From the NCBI GenBank assembly GCA_017458225.1, contig JAFTFX010000002.1:1-64000 (forward strand): DNA of 64,000 nucleotides. The letters are read 5' to 3'. The DNA is from Prevotella sp. (GTDB lineage Bacteria > Bacteroidota > Bacteroidia > Bacteroidales > Bacteroidaceae). The notes beneath the pieces were generated by a model that was not told the DNA's origin, searched no databases, and worked only from the letters and a program-made list of their open reading frames with translations. The translations under genes were made by a program, and so were the position numbers. Every line of letters begins with the position of its first letter. Position 1 is the first letter of the stretch. Positions 7,612 through 17,683 of the stretch are shown piece after piece.

Positions 7612-10600
7612 CTACTTCACCATGACTTTGCGCACCGTGCCGTCAGGCATGCGAACGATGTTCAGACCCTTCACCTGCCTGTCGAGCTTGCGACCGCCCA
7701 GATCGTAGCGCTGCTGCGAGCCGTTCGTGCTGTTCAGCAACTGCAGGATACCCGTAGGAATCGGTCCTTCGTTCTCAGGCTTCACACCGCCCAGATTGTC
7801 CAGACAGAAGTAGGCAGGTGTGTTCATGCCCCAGTCGCCATTGTCGCTGCTGCTCAGCGAGAAGCCCAAACGCTTCACCTTGCCCAGCGAGGTCAGGTCG
7901 ACCCAGCGCCAAGTCTTCAGGATGTAGGATGCCTGAGCATCGCGCAGGTCAGCCAGATAGAAATCAACAGTTCCTGTCTGCTCGCCAGCGGCATCATAGC
8001 CAGTGACAGTCAGCTTGAACCAGTCGTCCTGACCGAACTTCTTGGCATAGTCGTCGCCGTTGATCATCGAGGTGTAGCTATAGGCAGCGTTGGTCACGTA
8101 GAAACCACTGACCTCCTCGCCATCGGCAGCCAGCACCTCAACACCCTTCGGTGTCCAGTTGTTCACATTGAACACGGCGTATGTCTTCGAATCTTCGGCA
8201 CCCTTGCCTGCGGCCGAGTTGTACATATCGGTGACATAGTTGACAAACGTTGTAGCGGTCTTGTTGCTATAGAACCAACCATAGGCATAAGGACCGTAAT
8301 CGCTTGTTTCATAGCCATTCTCGAAGCGATAGCCGCCGCTGATGAACGAACCCGTGCCGTCGCTGCCGTTCCAGAACGACTCGTCGGCCAGTTCCAGGTC
8401 TTCCATCGTGGCCGGACCGTTGTAGAAGTAGCTCAGCGGCAACAACTCCAAAGGCTCTTCGCTCTCAGGCTTCTCGGCACCCATATCGTCGAAGCAGAAG
8501 TAGGCAGGCGTGTTCATGCCGTATGTGCCATTGTCGCTGCTGGTGAGTGCAAAGCCCAGCTTCTTCACCTTGCCCAGCGAGCTGAGGTCTACATAGCGCC
8601 AGCTGTTCACAACATAGGCGTTGTTTACGTCGCGCAGGTCGGCCAGATAGTAGTCCACAGTACCCGTCTCTGCACCAGCAGCATCATAGCCAGTGATGGT
8701 CAACTTGAACCAGTCGCCCTCGCCAAACTTCTTGGCATAGGGATCGCCGCCGGTGATAGACGTGTAGGCATAGGCCGAGTTGGTGATGTAGAAGCCGGGA
8801 ACCTCAAAGCCCTCGTCGCTGCCAGTGATGGTGGCATAGCAAGGACCGTTGAACTCGGCAGCGTAGGCCACACCGTAGTTAGCCGAGTTGTGACCGCCAC
8901 CTACAATGTTCTTCCACTGGTCGACCAGCGTGGTGTAGGTGTTGTCGGTCTGATTGGCATAGCCGAACCAGTACCAGTAGTCATAGTCGCTCATGCAGCC
9001 CGTAGCAAACTCGAAGCTGCCGCTCTGGAAGCTGGTGCGCTCGTCATCATCCTCTGTGCTGATGCTCATGTGGCTCTCCATTTCAATCTCAATGTTCTCA
9101 AAGTCGGCAACAGCCAGCGTTGGCACCACAGGAGCCTCGCCGTTGAAGTCGTCCATGCAGAAGTAGAGCGGTGTGGTGTAGCCCCAGGCATTGCTGCGCG
9201 AAGCCTCCAAGTGGAAGCTGAGCTCCTTCACGGTTCCAAGACTGCTCAGGTCAACCCACTGCCAGTCGTTCACGTAGTAGTGCTCGTCGGCATTCTCGTT
9301 GCGATAGTCGGCCAGATAGTACTCTATAGTGCGGTTGTCGTCATCATCGGCGGTGATGATAAGCTTGAGATAGTCGCTCTGATAGAAGCCCTGATCGCCG
9401 GCAACACTATTGCCATTGGCATCTTTCTCACCCGTCTGTCCGTCACCATTGAGAATAGAGTTGACGGTCACGGCGGCATTGGTGATATAGAAGCCGCTGA
9501 GCTGTTCGCCCTCAGGATTGTTCAGCACGCTGACGGTCATCGGAGCGTAGGCATCCTCGAAGAACACAGCATAGTTCTCAGAGTCGTTGTAACCCTTGCC
9601 CACGCATGAGTTCCACTGATCAGTGGCGTAAGAAGCAAAGGTAGTACCCGTATGGTTCGAGTAGCTGAAGCCCGACCATGAACCCCAGTCGATGCTGTAG
9701 TTGTTCGAGAACTTATAGCTGCCGCTGAGGAACGAGCCCTGATACTGGTCGTCGCCATAGAGACCTTCCTCTATTTCGCCCTTCGTGTCAGGACCGCGCC
9801 AGTGGCTATTCTCAGCCAAATAGAGATTCTCGAAGTCGGCCACCAGAGCCTCGCCAGTCACGATGATGCGGCAGGTGTCCTTGGCCTCGAACTGCTGGGC
9901 ATCCTTAATGGTGACGTAGTAGTCGCCCGACTGTGCAGGAGTGATGTTCAGCACAATCTCCTCGCCCTCCAAAGAGGTCTCGACGGGCTCGCCTACTGCC
10001 TCATGCTTGCTGTTCAACCAAGTCACGGTGTAAGGAGCACGTCCGCTGGCCACCATCACCTTCAGAGCCGTCTCGGTGCCAGAGGCAACCGTAGTCACAG
10101 GCTCGGTGCAGGCAATCGTCAGCTCGATGGGCTCCAGTGGTGTGGTGAAGGTCTCGGTAGTCAGTACCTCGGTGGCGTTGCCACGGGTGCTCTCCACCAG
10201 CACGTAGGCTTTATAGGCTGTCTGCTCCTGCAACGTGTCGATCTTCAGCGAAGCCTCAGCATCCTTGTTCAGAGTCGTGGTGTAGGTAGTTTCCTTCAAG
10301 GCCTCGGCAGCGGGAGCCTCAGCATCGGCAGTCAGTACCATGATGTATGCCTTGCCATTCATGTCGGCCTTCACGGTGATCATGGCCTCATTGAAGGCCG
10401 TAGCCACTGCCTTGGGATAGCCTTCGGCAACGACAGGCACGCGAGTGATGTCGGGATCGTACTCGTAGGCACCGATAGAGATATTCTCCTCAGGACGCAC
10501 AGTGCCCTGAATGTCGGTGGCAACATAGCTCAGTTTGACAGCCTTCAGCAGGTCGCCGTCGAGAGTAGCGCTGGGCTCCAGCACGTCGTCGCTCACGAAC

Positions 10601-13600
10601 TGTGCCTGCTTGTTGATGCAAGCGGTGGCACCCGTCTTCTCAACGAACGAAGCGAAGTCGCCAGAGGTGCCCGATGAAGCGCGATAGAAGGTCTCGCCAG
10701 CCGTGTACATCAGGTTGTTTTGGAAGTTAATCTTGTCAGTACCCAAGTTACCATCGTTGTAGAGGTTGACGGCATAGCCGCTGGTCTCGTTCTGAATGAT
10801 GTTGTTCACCACGTTGATGTTGCCGTAGCCATCACCCAATGTCGATGAAGCCCAGAAAGCAGCACCGCCGTTGTCACCCGTCATGCGGATGGTGTTGTGG
10901 GCCACGTTCACATTCCTGGTACTTGCACTGTTGAACTTGATGGCAGCATAAGAGGCGTTGAGCGATGCCAGGTTGATGATGTTGTTGGCAATCAGCACAG
11001 GAGCCTCAGAGGTTCCTTCCATCTGGCGCAGGTTCATCACGGAAACATAAGTGCTGGGAGCCACGTTGAAGATGTTGCCCGTAATCTCTGTTGCCTCGGC
11101 ATATTCATCACGCAGTTGCATATCGAGGATTCCCACACTCATCTTGGTAGGAGCATCAGCCTCGATAATGATGGTGTTGTTCTTGATCTTCACACCCAGC
11201 TCGTCCATCACATAAATGGCCTTCTGAGCGTTGTTCTTGAAGGTGTTGCCCTCGATGATGCCACCCACTTCCTTGGGCAGAGCCACATAGTTGGTGCCAC
11301 CCATCGAGATACCCATCTTACCGCCTTCAAGCAGACAGTTCTTCACCGTCAGGTAGTCGTTGTTTTTGTTCTCCTCGTCGATAATGGTATGCCCAACGAG
11401 GCAAACGTCTTCACCACTCGATGCCGTACAGGCAGGAGCGTGCAGATAGCAGTTGTCGATGGTGACATGACGACTCTCGTCCTTCACCATGACTACGGCC
11501 TTATAGGCCTTATCGGTGGTGGTGACCTCCAGATTCTTCAGCGTGACGTAACTGGCCTCATAGAGCGTAATCACGCCGTAGTCCTTCTTGTGCTGGTCGT
11601 CGCTATAGCCAGCGGTGGTGTACTGGTTGTGATAGATCTTCACATCGCGCTCGCCACTCTCACTTTCAATGGTGAGGGTATTCGTAGCACCCATGCCTTT
11701 GATATAAGGAATGCGAACCTTCTCATTGTACTCACCAGCCTTGATCTTCAGTACCACAGGACCTTCCATGCCCAATGTGCCGAAGTCGTCGATAGCATCC
11801 TGGATAGTGGCATAGTCGGCATTGGCACCCACGGTGTAGGTTCCGCTCTTGCCTGAAGCTACGGTAATATCAGCAATATCGGTTGCGGCTTCTATCACAT
11901 TGCCGTTCACGGTGATGCTGTTCAGCACAGCCTCAGCCGTCTGACCCACCTCGGCAGTAGCCTTCACGTCGTAGGTCAGCCAGAAGTAGTAGGTTCCGCT
12001 GTTGGTGATGCTATAGCTCTCGCTGAACTCGTTGTTGGCCGAGAAGGTCGTGGTGGTGCCCGTCTGATAGATGTGGTAAGCCTCCAGAGCCTCACCGTTA
12101 ATGCCATCAATATCGAAAGCAGTAATCACGGCAGGTGCCAGCTCGCCCTTGGCTTCAACGGCTATCTTCAGCATCTTCACATCGGTCTGACCTTTCAGCA
12201 CCTCGCTGACGCTGATGTCCTCAGCACTCACGGCAGTAACAACCACATCGCTCTTCTTGTAGCCTTCGGCCTGAACAGCGAAGTTCGGACGAGTATAGCT
12301 GCCCTTGCCGACATATTTCAACGTGAGCTTGCCACCGTCGAAGTCAGCATCGGTCACAATGGGTTCGAACTTAGCAGACGAGCCAGTAAGATCTACAATC
12401 TGGTTATCGTCATTGACTTCACCACCTTTATATATATATAGGTGAGCGGTATAGGCGAAGCTGATGCCTAAGTCTGTAAGTTTCAAACAGTCGGCCTCGC
12501 CGGTAGGAGCCAGTGTGAGGGTAGCCTCCACACCGTCGGCACCATCGCCTTCAGCACCGCCATCGTCATAGATGGCAACAGTCTTGCCCAGTCCAAGAGC
12601 CAGTGTGCCGTGGTCGCCCTCGGTCATCAAGACTTGGTTCTTCAGCGTGCGAGTGCCCTCGGGGTCGCCGGCAGTGGCTGCTACGTCGGCAGTGCCGACG
12701 TGTACGCTGACAAGGCTGGCATCGATGGTGGCGTTCTCCTCGGCATCGGCATTGATGTCGGCCTTCACGGTGAAGAGGTTGTCGCCCTCGGCAAGCGTGA
12801 CTGCCTCGCCAAAGGTTACGTCGACCTCAGTGGCAGCAGCGGCCTCGCCCAGCTTGGTGTCGTCCTGCCAGATGCTAACCTTTGCCAGGTTGGCCTCGGT
12901 GCCCTTCAGGTTCAGCTTCATGCCACTCAGCGTGAGTGCATTCAGACTGCCATCGGTCTTCACATTGACCGTGAGCAGATCCTGGTCGGCAGCGCCAATA
13001 GAGGCATCGGCCGTAGAAGCCTGAGCAGCCTCGACAGCAGCTACCGCCATATTCTTCATGAGATATTCGCTGACGGTGGCCTTGAAACCGTTGGCCGTCG
13101 AGTATGAGTTATTCGGATTAAATACCACAGTCAACGAGCCGTCAGCTGCCGTAGAACGAATCACCCGACCTGGGCCAGTGGTATAGTCATCCTTGCTGTT
13201 CACCGTCCAAAGCACCTCGCCTGCAGTTCCCGTACCGTTGTAGATGGTGAACTTGGCGCATGACGACGGACTGTAGGAATAGTAATAAATGGCAAATTCG
13301 GAGAATTCTATTTGTGTAACATAGCCCTCATGCTTGGGTTTGAACACATTGATGCGATCATCTGTACCAGCCTCATACTGAGTAGAGTATTCACTCTTGG
13401 CTTTATGTGTGAAGGCGATAGAGCCGTTGACGGTCTTCGTCACCGTGCCCTGATTGGCATGCGAGATGGCGATGTTCTTTACGGTACGGGTGACGGCATC
13501 TGCTGTAGCTGCTTCCGTCTTCTCGACATTGTTCACCAGAGCGGTGACGCTGACGAGCTGAGCCGACACGGTCTGGTCGTTCAAAGCCTCGTCGCTGATG

Positions 13601-15285
13601 GTGTATTTCAGTGTGAAGAGGTTGTCGCCCTCGGCAAGTGTCTGAGGAGCGGTGAGGGTGATATCGAAAGAGGAACCTTCGACCACTGCCTCGCCCACCT
13701 TCGCAGAACCAAAATAGAGCTCAGCCTTGGTGGCAAGCGCGAAGTTCTCGCCAGCCGAGAAGGCCATCTTCGTCACCTGCATGGCAGGCTCGGTGTTCAG
13801 AGCTTTTACGGTGACCGTCAGCATGTCCTGACCCTCGTCGCCAGCAGCCACGGTCTCCGTAGAGGCGGCAACAGCGGTCAGACCGTTGAAGTCCATGGGC
13901 TGAGGAGTGAAGAGGCTTACTTCGGCCTCGAAGCCGTCGGCAGCAATATCGTTGCTGGCATCGCTGAAGAGCACAACGGTCAGCGAGCCGTCGTCGGCAG
14001 TAGAGCGCACAATGCCCGTCTCGCCCTGCTGCAGGGTCTTGATGAGATTGGCAGCATTAACCTCTGTGCCGCTATAGATGCGTAGCTCCTGGTTGTAGAG
14101 TGAGCCGTGCCAAATCTGGTTCACGGTGAAGTTCACCATCACCTTCTGTCCCTCGACACCCGAGAGGAAGGTCACCTGGCCATTGGTCTTCGACACGATG
14201 CCGCCATCCTTGCCGCCCTCGTCGTAGAACTGCAGGGGTGTCTCACTGACGGTAATAGTCTGCGGCGTAGCCGTCATGATGACCAGTGCGGGGTTCTCAA
14301 TCACCACGCTGGAAGCAGCTGCAAAGGGAGCAATGCCCTCCGTCTGGGCCACGGTCGTCACCTTCGTAACGTCCACCTGCACCTTGGCACCCACGGCAGC
14401 CGTGCCGAGGATATCGCCCTTAATAGTAAAGGTGGTGGTGCCATCGGCAGGAGCTTCGTTCAGGGTGAACATATAGTCGGTGGTAGTACCACCGACCACC
14501 GAACATGTGGCATCGAGTTGCGTGTCGCCCTTGAAGAGTTTCAGGGCCGTGGGGTCTACCACGCCCTCGTTCTGTGTCATGGTGAAATAGATGCCCGTCA
14601 CGTTGTCGGGATTCATCACACCCGTAGCCGTCACGTAGGCATTGGCCAGCGCCACGTTCTGCTTCGATGTCAGCGTGCCGCCAATGCCCTCGTAGTTGCT
14701 GCCGGCACCAGTGATGGTCATGTTCTCCAGTTTCACCACCTTGACCTTGGCTACCCAGCCTGTGCAGCTATAGGCATAGCGATAGGCAAAGCCTACAGAC
14801 AGCGAACCGTCGGCGGCTGCCGAGATGTAGGTCTCATCGGTGTAGGTCTTGTTGCGCTCATTGGGATAAGCACGCAAAATGTTGCCAGCAGGCAGCAGGC
14901 TCTCCGAATATGACGATGACACCTCGCCTGTGGTTGTTGCCCACACAAAGGTATCATCAGCATCGGGATTGCCACTATAGACGTTGGCAAATGAATAGTA
15001 ACTGTTCTGGCCACCCATGTTCATCGATTCGAAGGTAATCTGCACTGACATACCTTCCTCGGCAGGCTGGAACACAGTGAGCGACTGGGCATTCTCAGCG
15101 GTAGTACCCGTATAGTCGGTATCGCCCTTCGGGTCCTTGAACGTGATGACCTCATCGCTGGCCACGGTAATGACCTGCTTGCCAAATTGCGGCTGAAGCA
15201 CTTCGCGGTCGGCCCAGACCCCAAGGGGAACGCCGACGAGCATCAGTAGCATCAGTAGCAATGATTGCTGAAATCTTTGTTTCAT
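7612..15285 (-). CDS. Giant modular surface protein with three DUF4465 modules in the B12 operon
   Basis: The 2557-residue product begins with a clear signal peptide (about 26 residues, ending VPLGVWA). Four pairs of a CUB-like beta-sandwich and a BNR-associated N-terminal-type domain follow (pairs at roughly 30-320, 345-600, 605-880 and 890-1140; the second type shows LAEGDNLFTLKYTI and SGTYYFWLTYDVKA). A right-handed parallel beta-helix (about 1150-1610, with ATIQDAIDDFG and many N-N-x-I turns), an FN3-like and an Ig-like domain (1610-1810), three DUF4465 modules (about 1815-2050, 2060-2270, 2295-2500) and a C-terminal tail with YDLGGRKL and KGLNIV complete it. DUF4465 proteins occur in Bacteroidetes B12 loci, and a surface B12-binding protein, BtuH, is known there; equating the two is inference. 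The protein is several times the size of the usual operon member. The domain bounds are read by eye. Confidence 0.8.
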   Translation of the reverse strand: MKQRFQQSLLLMLLMLVGVPLGVWADREVLQPQFGKQVITVASDEVITFKDPKGDTDYTGTTAENAQSLTVFQPAEEGMSVQITFESMNMGGQNSYYSFANVYSGNPDADDTFVWATTTGEVSSSYSESLLPAGNILRAYPNERNKTYTDETYISAAADGSLSVGFAYRYAYSCTGWVAKVKVVKLENMTITGAGSNYEGIGGTLTSKQNVALANAYVTATGVMNPDNVTGIYFTMTQNEGVVDPTALKLFKGDTQLDATCSVVGGTTTDYMFTLNEAPADGTTTFTIKGDILGTAAVGAKVQVDVTKVTTVAQTEGIAPFAAASSVVIENPALVIMTATPQTITVSETPLQFYDEGGKDGGIVSKTNGQVTFLSGVEGQKVMVNFTVNQIWHGSLYNQELRIYSGTEVNAANLIKTLQQGETGIVRSTADDGSLTVVLFSDASNDIAADGFEAEVSLFTPQPMDFNGLTAVAASTETVAAGDEGQDMLTVTVKALNTEPAMQVTKMAFSAGENFALATKAELYFGSAKVGEAVVEGSSFDITLTAPQTLAEGDNLFTLKYTISDEALNDQTVSAQLVSVTALVNNVEKTEAATADAVTRTVKNIAISHANQGTVTKTVNGSIAFTHKAKSEYSTQYEAGTDDRINVFKPKHEGYVTQIEFSEFAIYYYSYSPSSCAKFTIYNGTGTAGEVLWTVNSKDDYTTGPGRVIRSTAADGSLTVVFNPNNSYSTANGFKATVSEYLMKNMAVAAVEAAQASTADASIGAADQDLLTVNVKTDGSLNALTLSGMKLNLKGTEANLAKVSIWQDDTKLGEAAAATEVDVTFGEAVTLAEGDNLFTVKADINADAEENATIDASLVSVHVGTADVAATAGDPEGTRTLKNQVLMTEGDHGTLALGLGKTVAIYDDGGAEGDGADGVEATLTLAPTGEADCLKLTDLGISFAYTAHLYIYKGGEVNDDNQIVDLTGSSAKFEPIVTDADFDGGKLTLKYVGKGSYTRPNFAVQAEGYKKSDVVVTAVSAEDISVSEVLKGQTDVKMLKIAVEAKGELAPAVITAFDIDGINGEALEAYHIYQTGTTTTFSANNEFSESYSITNSGTYYFWLTYDVKATAEVGQTAEAVLNSITVNGNVIEAATDIADITVASGKSGTYTVGANADYATIQDAIDDFGTLGMEGPVVLKIKAGEYNEKVRIPYIKGMGATNTLTIESESGERDVKIYHNQYTTAGYSDDQHKKDYGVITLYEASYVTLKNLEVTTTDKAYKAVVMVKDESRHVTIDNCYLHAPACTASSGEDVCLVGHTIIDEENKNNDYLTVKNCLLEGGKMGISMGGTNYVALPKEVGGIIEGNTFKNNAQKAIYVMDELGVKIKNNTIIIEADAPTKMSVGILDMQLRDEYAEATEITGNIFNVAPSTYVSVMNLRQMEGTSEAPVLIANNIINLASLNASYAAIKFNSASTRNVNVAHNTIRMTGDNGGAAFWASSTLGDGYGNINVVNNIIQNETSGYAVNLYNDGNLGTDKINFQNNLMYTAGETFYRASSGTSGDFASFVEKTGATACINKQAQFVSDDVLEPSATLDGDLLKAVKLSYVATDIQGTVRPEENISIGAYEYDPDITRVPVVAEGYPKAVATAFNEAMITVKADMNGKAYIMVLTADAEAPAAEALKETTYTTTLNKDAEASLKIDTLQEQTAYKAYVLVESTRGNATEVLTTETFTTPLEPIELTIACTEPVTTVASGTETALKVMVASGRAPYTVTWLNSKHEAVGEPVETSLEGEEIVLNITPAQSGDYYVTIKDAQQFEAKDTCRIIVTGEALVADFENLYLAENSHWRGPDTKGEIEEGLYGDDQYQGSFLSGSYKFSNNYSIDWGSWSGFSYSNHTGTTFASYATDQWNSCVGKGYNDSENYAVFFEDAYAPMTVSVLNNPEGEQLSGFYITNAAVTVNSILNGDGQTGEKDANGNSVAGDQGFYQSDYLKLIITADDDDNRTIEYYLADYRNENADEHYYVNDWQWVDLSSLGTVKELSFHLEASRSNAWGYTTPLYFCMDDFNGEAPVVPTLAVADFENIEIEMESHMSISTEDDDERTSFQSGSFEFATGCMSDYDYWYWFGYANQTDNTYTTLVDQWKNIVGGGHNSANYGVAYAAEFNGPCYATITGSDEGFEVPGFYITNSAYAYTSITGGDPYAKKFGEGDWFKLTITGYDAAGAETGTVDYYLADLRDVNNAYVVNSWRYVDLSSLGKVKKLGFALTSSDNGTYGMNTPAYFCFDDMGAEKPESEEPLELLPLSYFYNGPATMEDLELADESFWNGSDGTGSFISGGYRFENGYETSDYGPYAYGWFYSNKTATTFVNYVTDMYNSAAGKGAEDSKTYAVFNVNNWTPKGVEVLAADGEEVSGFYVTNAAYSYTSMINGDDYAKKFGQDDWFKLTVTGYDAAGEQTGTVDFYLADLRDAQASYILKTWRWVDLTSLGKVKRLGFSLSSSDNGDWGMNTPAYFCLDNLGGVKPENEGPIPTGILQLLNSTNGSQQRYDLGGRKLDRQVKGLNIVRMPDGTVRKVMVK

Positions 15286-15330
15286 AATGTTTTGTTTAAA
15301 GGTTATTATAAGTGATGTTTTATCTGTCTG

Positions 15331-16365
15331 CTATTTCAGGATGACCTTCTTGGTCTTTCCGTCGGCTGTGCGGATGATGTTGATGCCGCGCTGTGGGAAC
15401 GTCAAACGCTCACCGCGAATGCCGTAAACGCTGGGAGCAGGAACGTCAAACGCTCTTTGGGCTATGCCCGTAGTCACTTCAGGATGCAGGTCTTCGGCAC
15501 CCAGAATCTCGGTAGAGGTCTCACCGATGCTGCCGCAGGTCTGGTTCATGGCGTTCTGACAGCGCACGAAGTCGATATGGTCGAGCTGTACGCTGTTGCC
15601 CTGTGCGTCAACCGCCCACGAGATGTCCAGCGAGCAGCCCTCGCGGTTGGTGTTCGGCTGGTTGTCGGCATAGCCGTATTCGTAGGCCGGCAGCTTCCAG
15701 ATGGTGGTGCCGTCGTCGTAGGTGCCCTGATAGGCATTGTCGGGCAACCGGCAGCCAGTCAGCGTGAGCGTGCCCTGCTGGGTGAGCCACAAGGGGAAAT
15801 ATTCTTGCTTATGGAACTTGTTGCGCAGCACGGCACCCGTCTGTCCCTGATTGTCGGTCCACTGCACATTCTGCAGCGAGGCATAGGTATAGGTGACGGC
15901 ATACTGGTGGATGGTCTCCGGCCGGTCATACTCCGAGCCTTTCAGCTCGTACCACGCATCGTCGGGCAGTCCGTTCTTGTTGCTGTCTACCGATACGAGC
16001 ACGATGGCCGGCTCGGCATTGTCGGCAAAGGCATTGCCCCAAACGGCGAAGTCGCGCACACCGCTGACGTTCACCACGGGATGGTCGAAGTGGAAGGTGA
16101 CGTAGCCGCCCCAGGCTCCAAGCGTGATCATGCTGTGATCCTGGTCGCTGGGATTGCCGGCAATGGCAGCCGTACACTTCTGTGCCATCGTGGCAGGGGT
16201 GTCGGCGGCAGTGGCCACGGGCATGGTGTTCACAAACTGTCCCGGTGCAGGCACATATTCGTCGACGGCCTGCAGATAGGGCGACTGGGCCTGTGCTCCT
16301 GACAACGGGAGCAGCAGCATGGCGAGCAGTGGGAGAAAGGTCTTATTAGGTAGATATGTTAGCAT
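15331..16365 (-). CDS. Exported cell-surface protein of the B12 operon
   Basis: A 344-residue secreted protein. The start at 16365 gives a signal peptide ending SGAQAQ; the open frame runs 63 codons further but with unlikely residues and into the preceding gene. The mature protein starts SPYLQAVDEYVPAPGQFVNTMP and has LGAWGGYVTFHFDHPVVNV, VWGNAF and a D-x-N-x-N-x-x-P-D-D calcium-type loop followed by WYELKGSEY. These features match an uncharacterised surface protein regularly found next to btuB and btuG in Bacteroides and Prevotella. It ends in a short tail (GERLTFPQRGINIIRTADGK) like that of three other proteins here. Two copies of GAACGTCAAACGCTC (15397-15411, 15441-15455) lie in the last 40 codons. 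Confidence 0.75.
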   Translation of the reverse strand: MLTYLPNKTFLPLLAMLLLPLSGAQAQSPYLQAVDEYVPAPGQFVNTMPVATAADTPATMAQKCTAAIAGNPSDQDHSMITLGAWGGYVTFHFDHPVVNVSGVRDFAVWGNAFADNAEPAIVLVSVDSNKNGLPDDAWYELKGSEYDRPETIHQYAVTYTYASLQNVQWTDNQGQTGAVLRNKFHKQEYFPLWLTQQGTLTLTGCRLPDNAYQGTYDDGTTIWKLPAYEYGYADNQPNTNREGCSLDISWAVDAQGNSVQLDHIDFVRCQNAMNQTCGSIGETSTEILGAEDLHPEVTTGIAQRAFDVPAPSVYGIRGERLTFPQRGINIIRTADGKTKKVILK

Positions 16366-16402
16366 ATTATTGTTGTTTTTTCTTCGACATTCGTCTCTTT
16401 GA

Positions 16403-17683
16403 CTATTCTTCGGCATTCGTCTCCTTGACAACGGTTTTCTTGGTGAGCCAGCAGGCATGACCGGGAATATCGCCCGTGAACACTTGCCACTTCTTCTTGC
16501 GCCCTTGGGCATCGTAGCAGACCAGCAGGCCGTTGCTGACGTAGTTGGTGGCATCCATCACGTAGATATCGCCCGTCAGGGGGTGCACCATCAGCCCGTA
16601 GGGAGTCTCCAGATCGTCGAGCCCGTCGAAGAGATGGTTGCTTACCACCTGACGGGTGCGCATGTCGATGATGCCCGAATAGTGGTAGTCGGCCTCAGGA
16701 TGGGTGTCGTCGACACCGATGAAGCACACCGAGTCGCCACGGAAGGCCAGGTCGCTGGCCGGCAGGTCGAACTTCTTCGTCACCGCCATCTGTCCGCTCT
16801 CGGCACTGAGCAGGAACAGGCGCGAGGGCTGCGAACCGTAGTTGCCCCTGCTGGTAGCCCACAGCTGCCCGTAGCGGTCGGCACGCAGGCGATAGAGGTT
16901 GGGGGCCACCTCGATATGGCGGTCAACGGTGAACGTGCTGAGGTCTATCTGCGTGATGCGGTTGTCGTAGCCCATGCCCTGCATGGCACTGTAGCCGCCG
17001 CTGTTGGCCACGTAGAGCTTACTGCCTACCACGGCCAGCTCGTCGGGCTGATAGCCCACGGTGACCTGTCCGGCAATGCGCAGCGTCAGCGTGTCTACCT
17101 TATAGACGCTGCCCAGCACCGACTCGCCGTTCACCTTGCCCACATAGCTCGACACGTAGGCATAGCCCTCGTGGAAAGCCAGATAGCGGCAGTTGGGAAT
17201 GTCGACATGCCCCAGCGAATAGGCCGAGTCGGCCGTGCACACCTCCACCTTGTTCGAGCAGTTGACGACCAGCCACAGACGCGAACCGTAGATCTTGCAA
17301 TCGTTGCCCACGTCGCCCAACTCTTTCACCTGGTTGGGGTTGCGCGAGGGGAAGATGTTGCGATAGTAGTTGCCGTCTGTCAGGTTGAGAAAGTCGAGCG
17401 TGGCCTTGTTCGAGCCCATGTTGCCCTCGCAGAGCACGTAGAGGCCCACGTAGTCGGTGAGCACTTTCTCTACAGGCGTGACGGTGGGCATCACCACATC
17501 GTCGTCGGTGCGGCAACCCGTCAGGCCAATCACCATTAACGACATTGCAACGGACGACACTTCAGCAAGCGACAAGCAACAAACCTTCTTACAAAGTCGA
17601 CGAGTTTGTTCAACAAAGTCGACGAGTTTGTTCAACAAAGTCGACGAGTTTGTAAATTGCTTTGTATTGAATCGTATTCTCAT
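16403..17683 (-). CDS. BtuG-like surface beta-propeller lipoprotein (YncE type), B12 capture
   Basis: A 426-residue protein whose mature part is a seven-bladed beta-propeller of the YncE/DUF5074 kind. In Bacteroides thetaiotaomicron, BtuG is such a propeller, sits on top of BtuB and binds B12 very tightly; position next to btuB makes this the natural counterpart. The start overlaps the btuB stop as ATGA, so translation is probably coupled. A lipobox-like GLTGC places the lipidated Cys at residue 57, which is far from the start for a lipoprotein. The first 35 residues are partly encoded by a 22-nt repeat (17591-17656), suggesting that the leader was lengthened or reshaped by repeat growth. A later start at MSLMVIGLTGC would be too short for a signal peptide. 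Confidence 0.85.
   Translation of the reverse strand: MRIRFNTKQFTNSSTLLNKLVDFVEQTRRLCKKVCCLSLAEVSSVAMSLMVIGLTGCRTDDDVVMPTVTPVEKVLTDYVGLYVLCEGNMGSNKATLDFLNLTDGNYYRNIFPSRNPNQVKELGDVGNDCKIYGSRLWLVVNCSNKVEVCTADSAYSLGHVDIPNCRYLAFHEGYAYVSSYVGKVNGESVLGSVYKVDTLTLRIAGQVTVGYQPDELAVVGSKLYVANSGGYSAMQGMGYDNRITQIDLSTFTVDRHIEVAPNLYRLRADRYGQLWATSRGNYGSQPSRLFLLSAESGQMAVTKKFDLPASDLAFRGDSVCFIGVDDTHPEADYHYSGIIDMRTRQVVSNHLFDGLDDLETPYGLMVHPLTGDIYVMDATNYVSNGLLVCYDAQGRKKKWQVFTGDIPGHACWLTKKTVVKETNAEE
17591..17656. repeat. 22-nt tandem repeat inside the start of the BtuG-like gene
   Basis: Three copies of a 22-nt unit (ACAAAGTCGACGAGTTTGT plus TCA) lie at 17591-17612, 17613-17634 and 17635-17656, the last diverging in its final bases. 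The unit is not a multiple of three, so each copy is read in another frame, and gain or loss of one copy would shift the frame ahead of the lipobox. Confidence 0.9.

Noticed and set aside
16366..16554. Upstream start of the surface protein at 15331
   Set aside because: The 63 added residues are Arg/Pro/Ser-rich, overlap the end of the BtuG-like gene in another frame and would bury the signal peptide.
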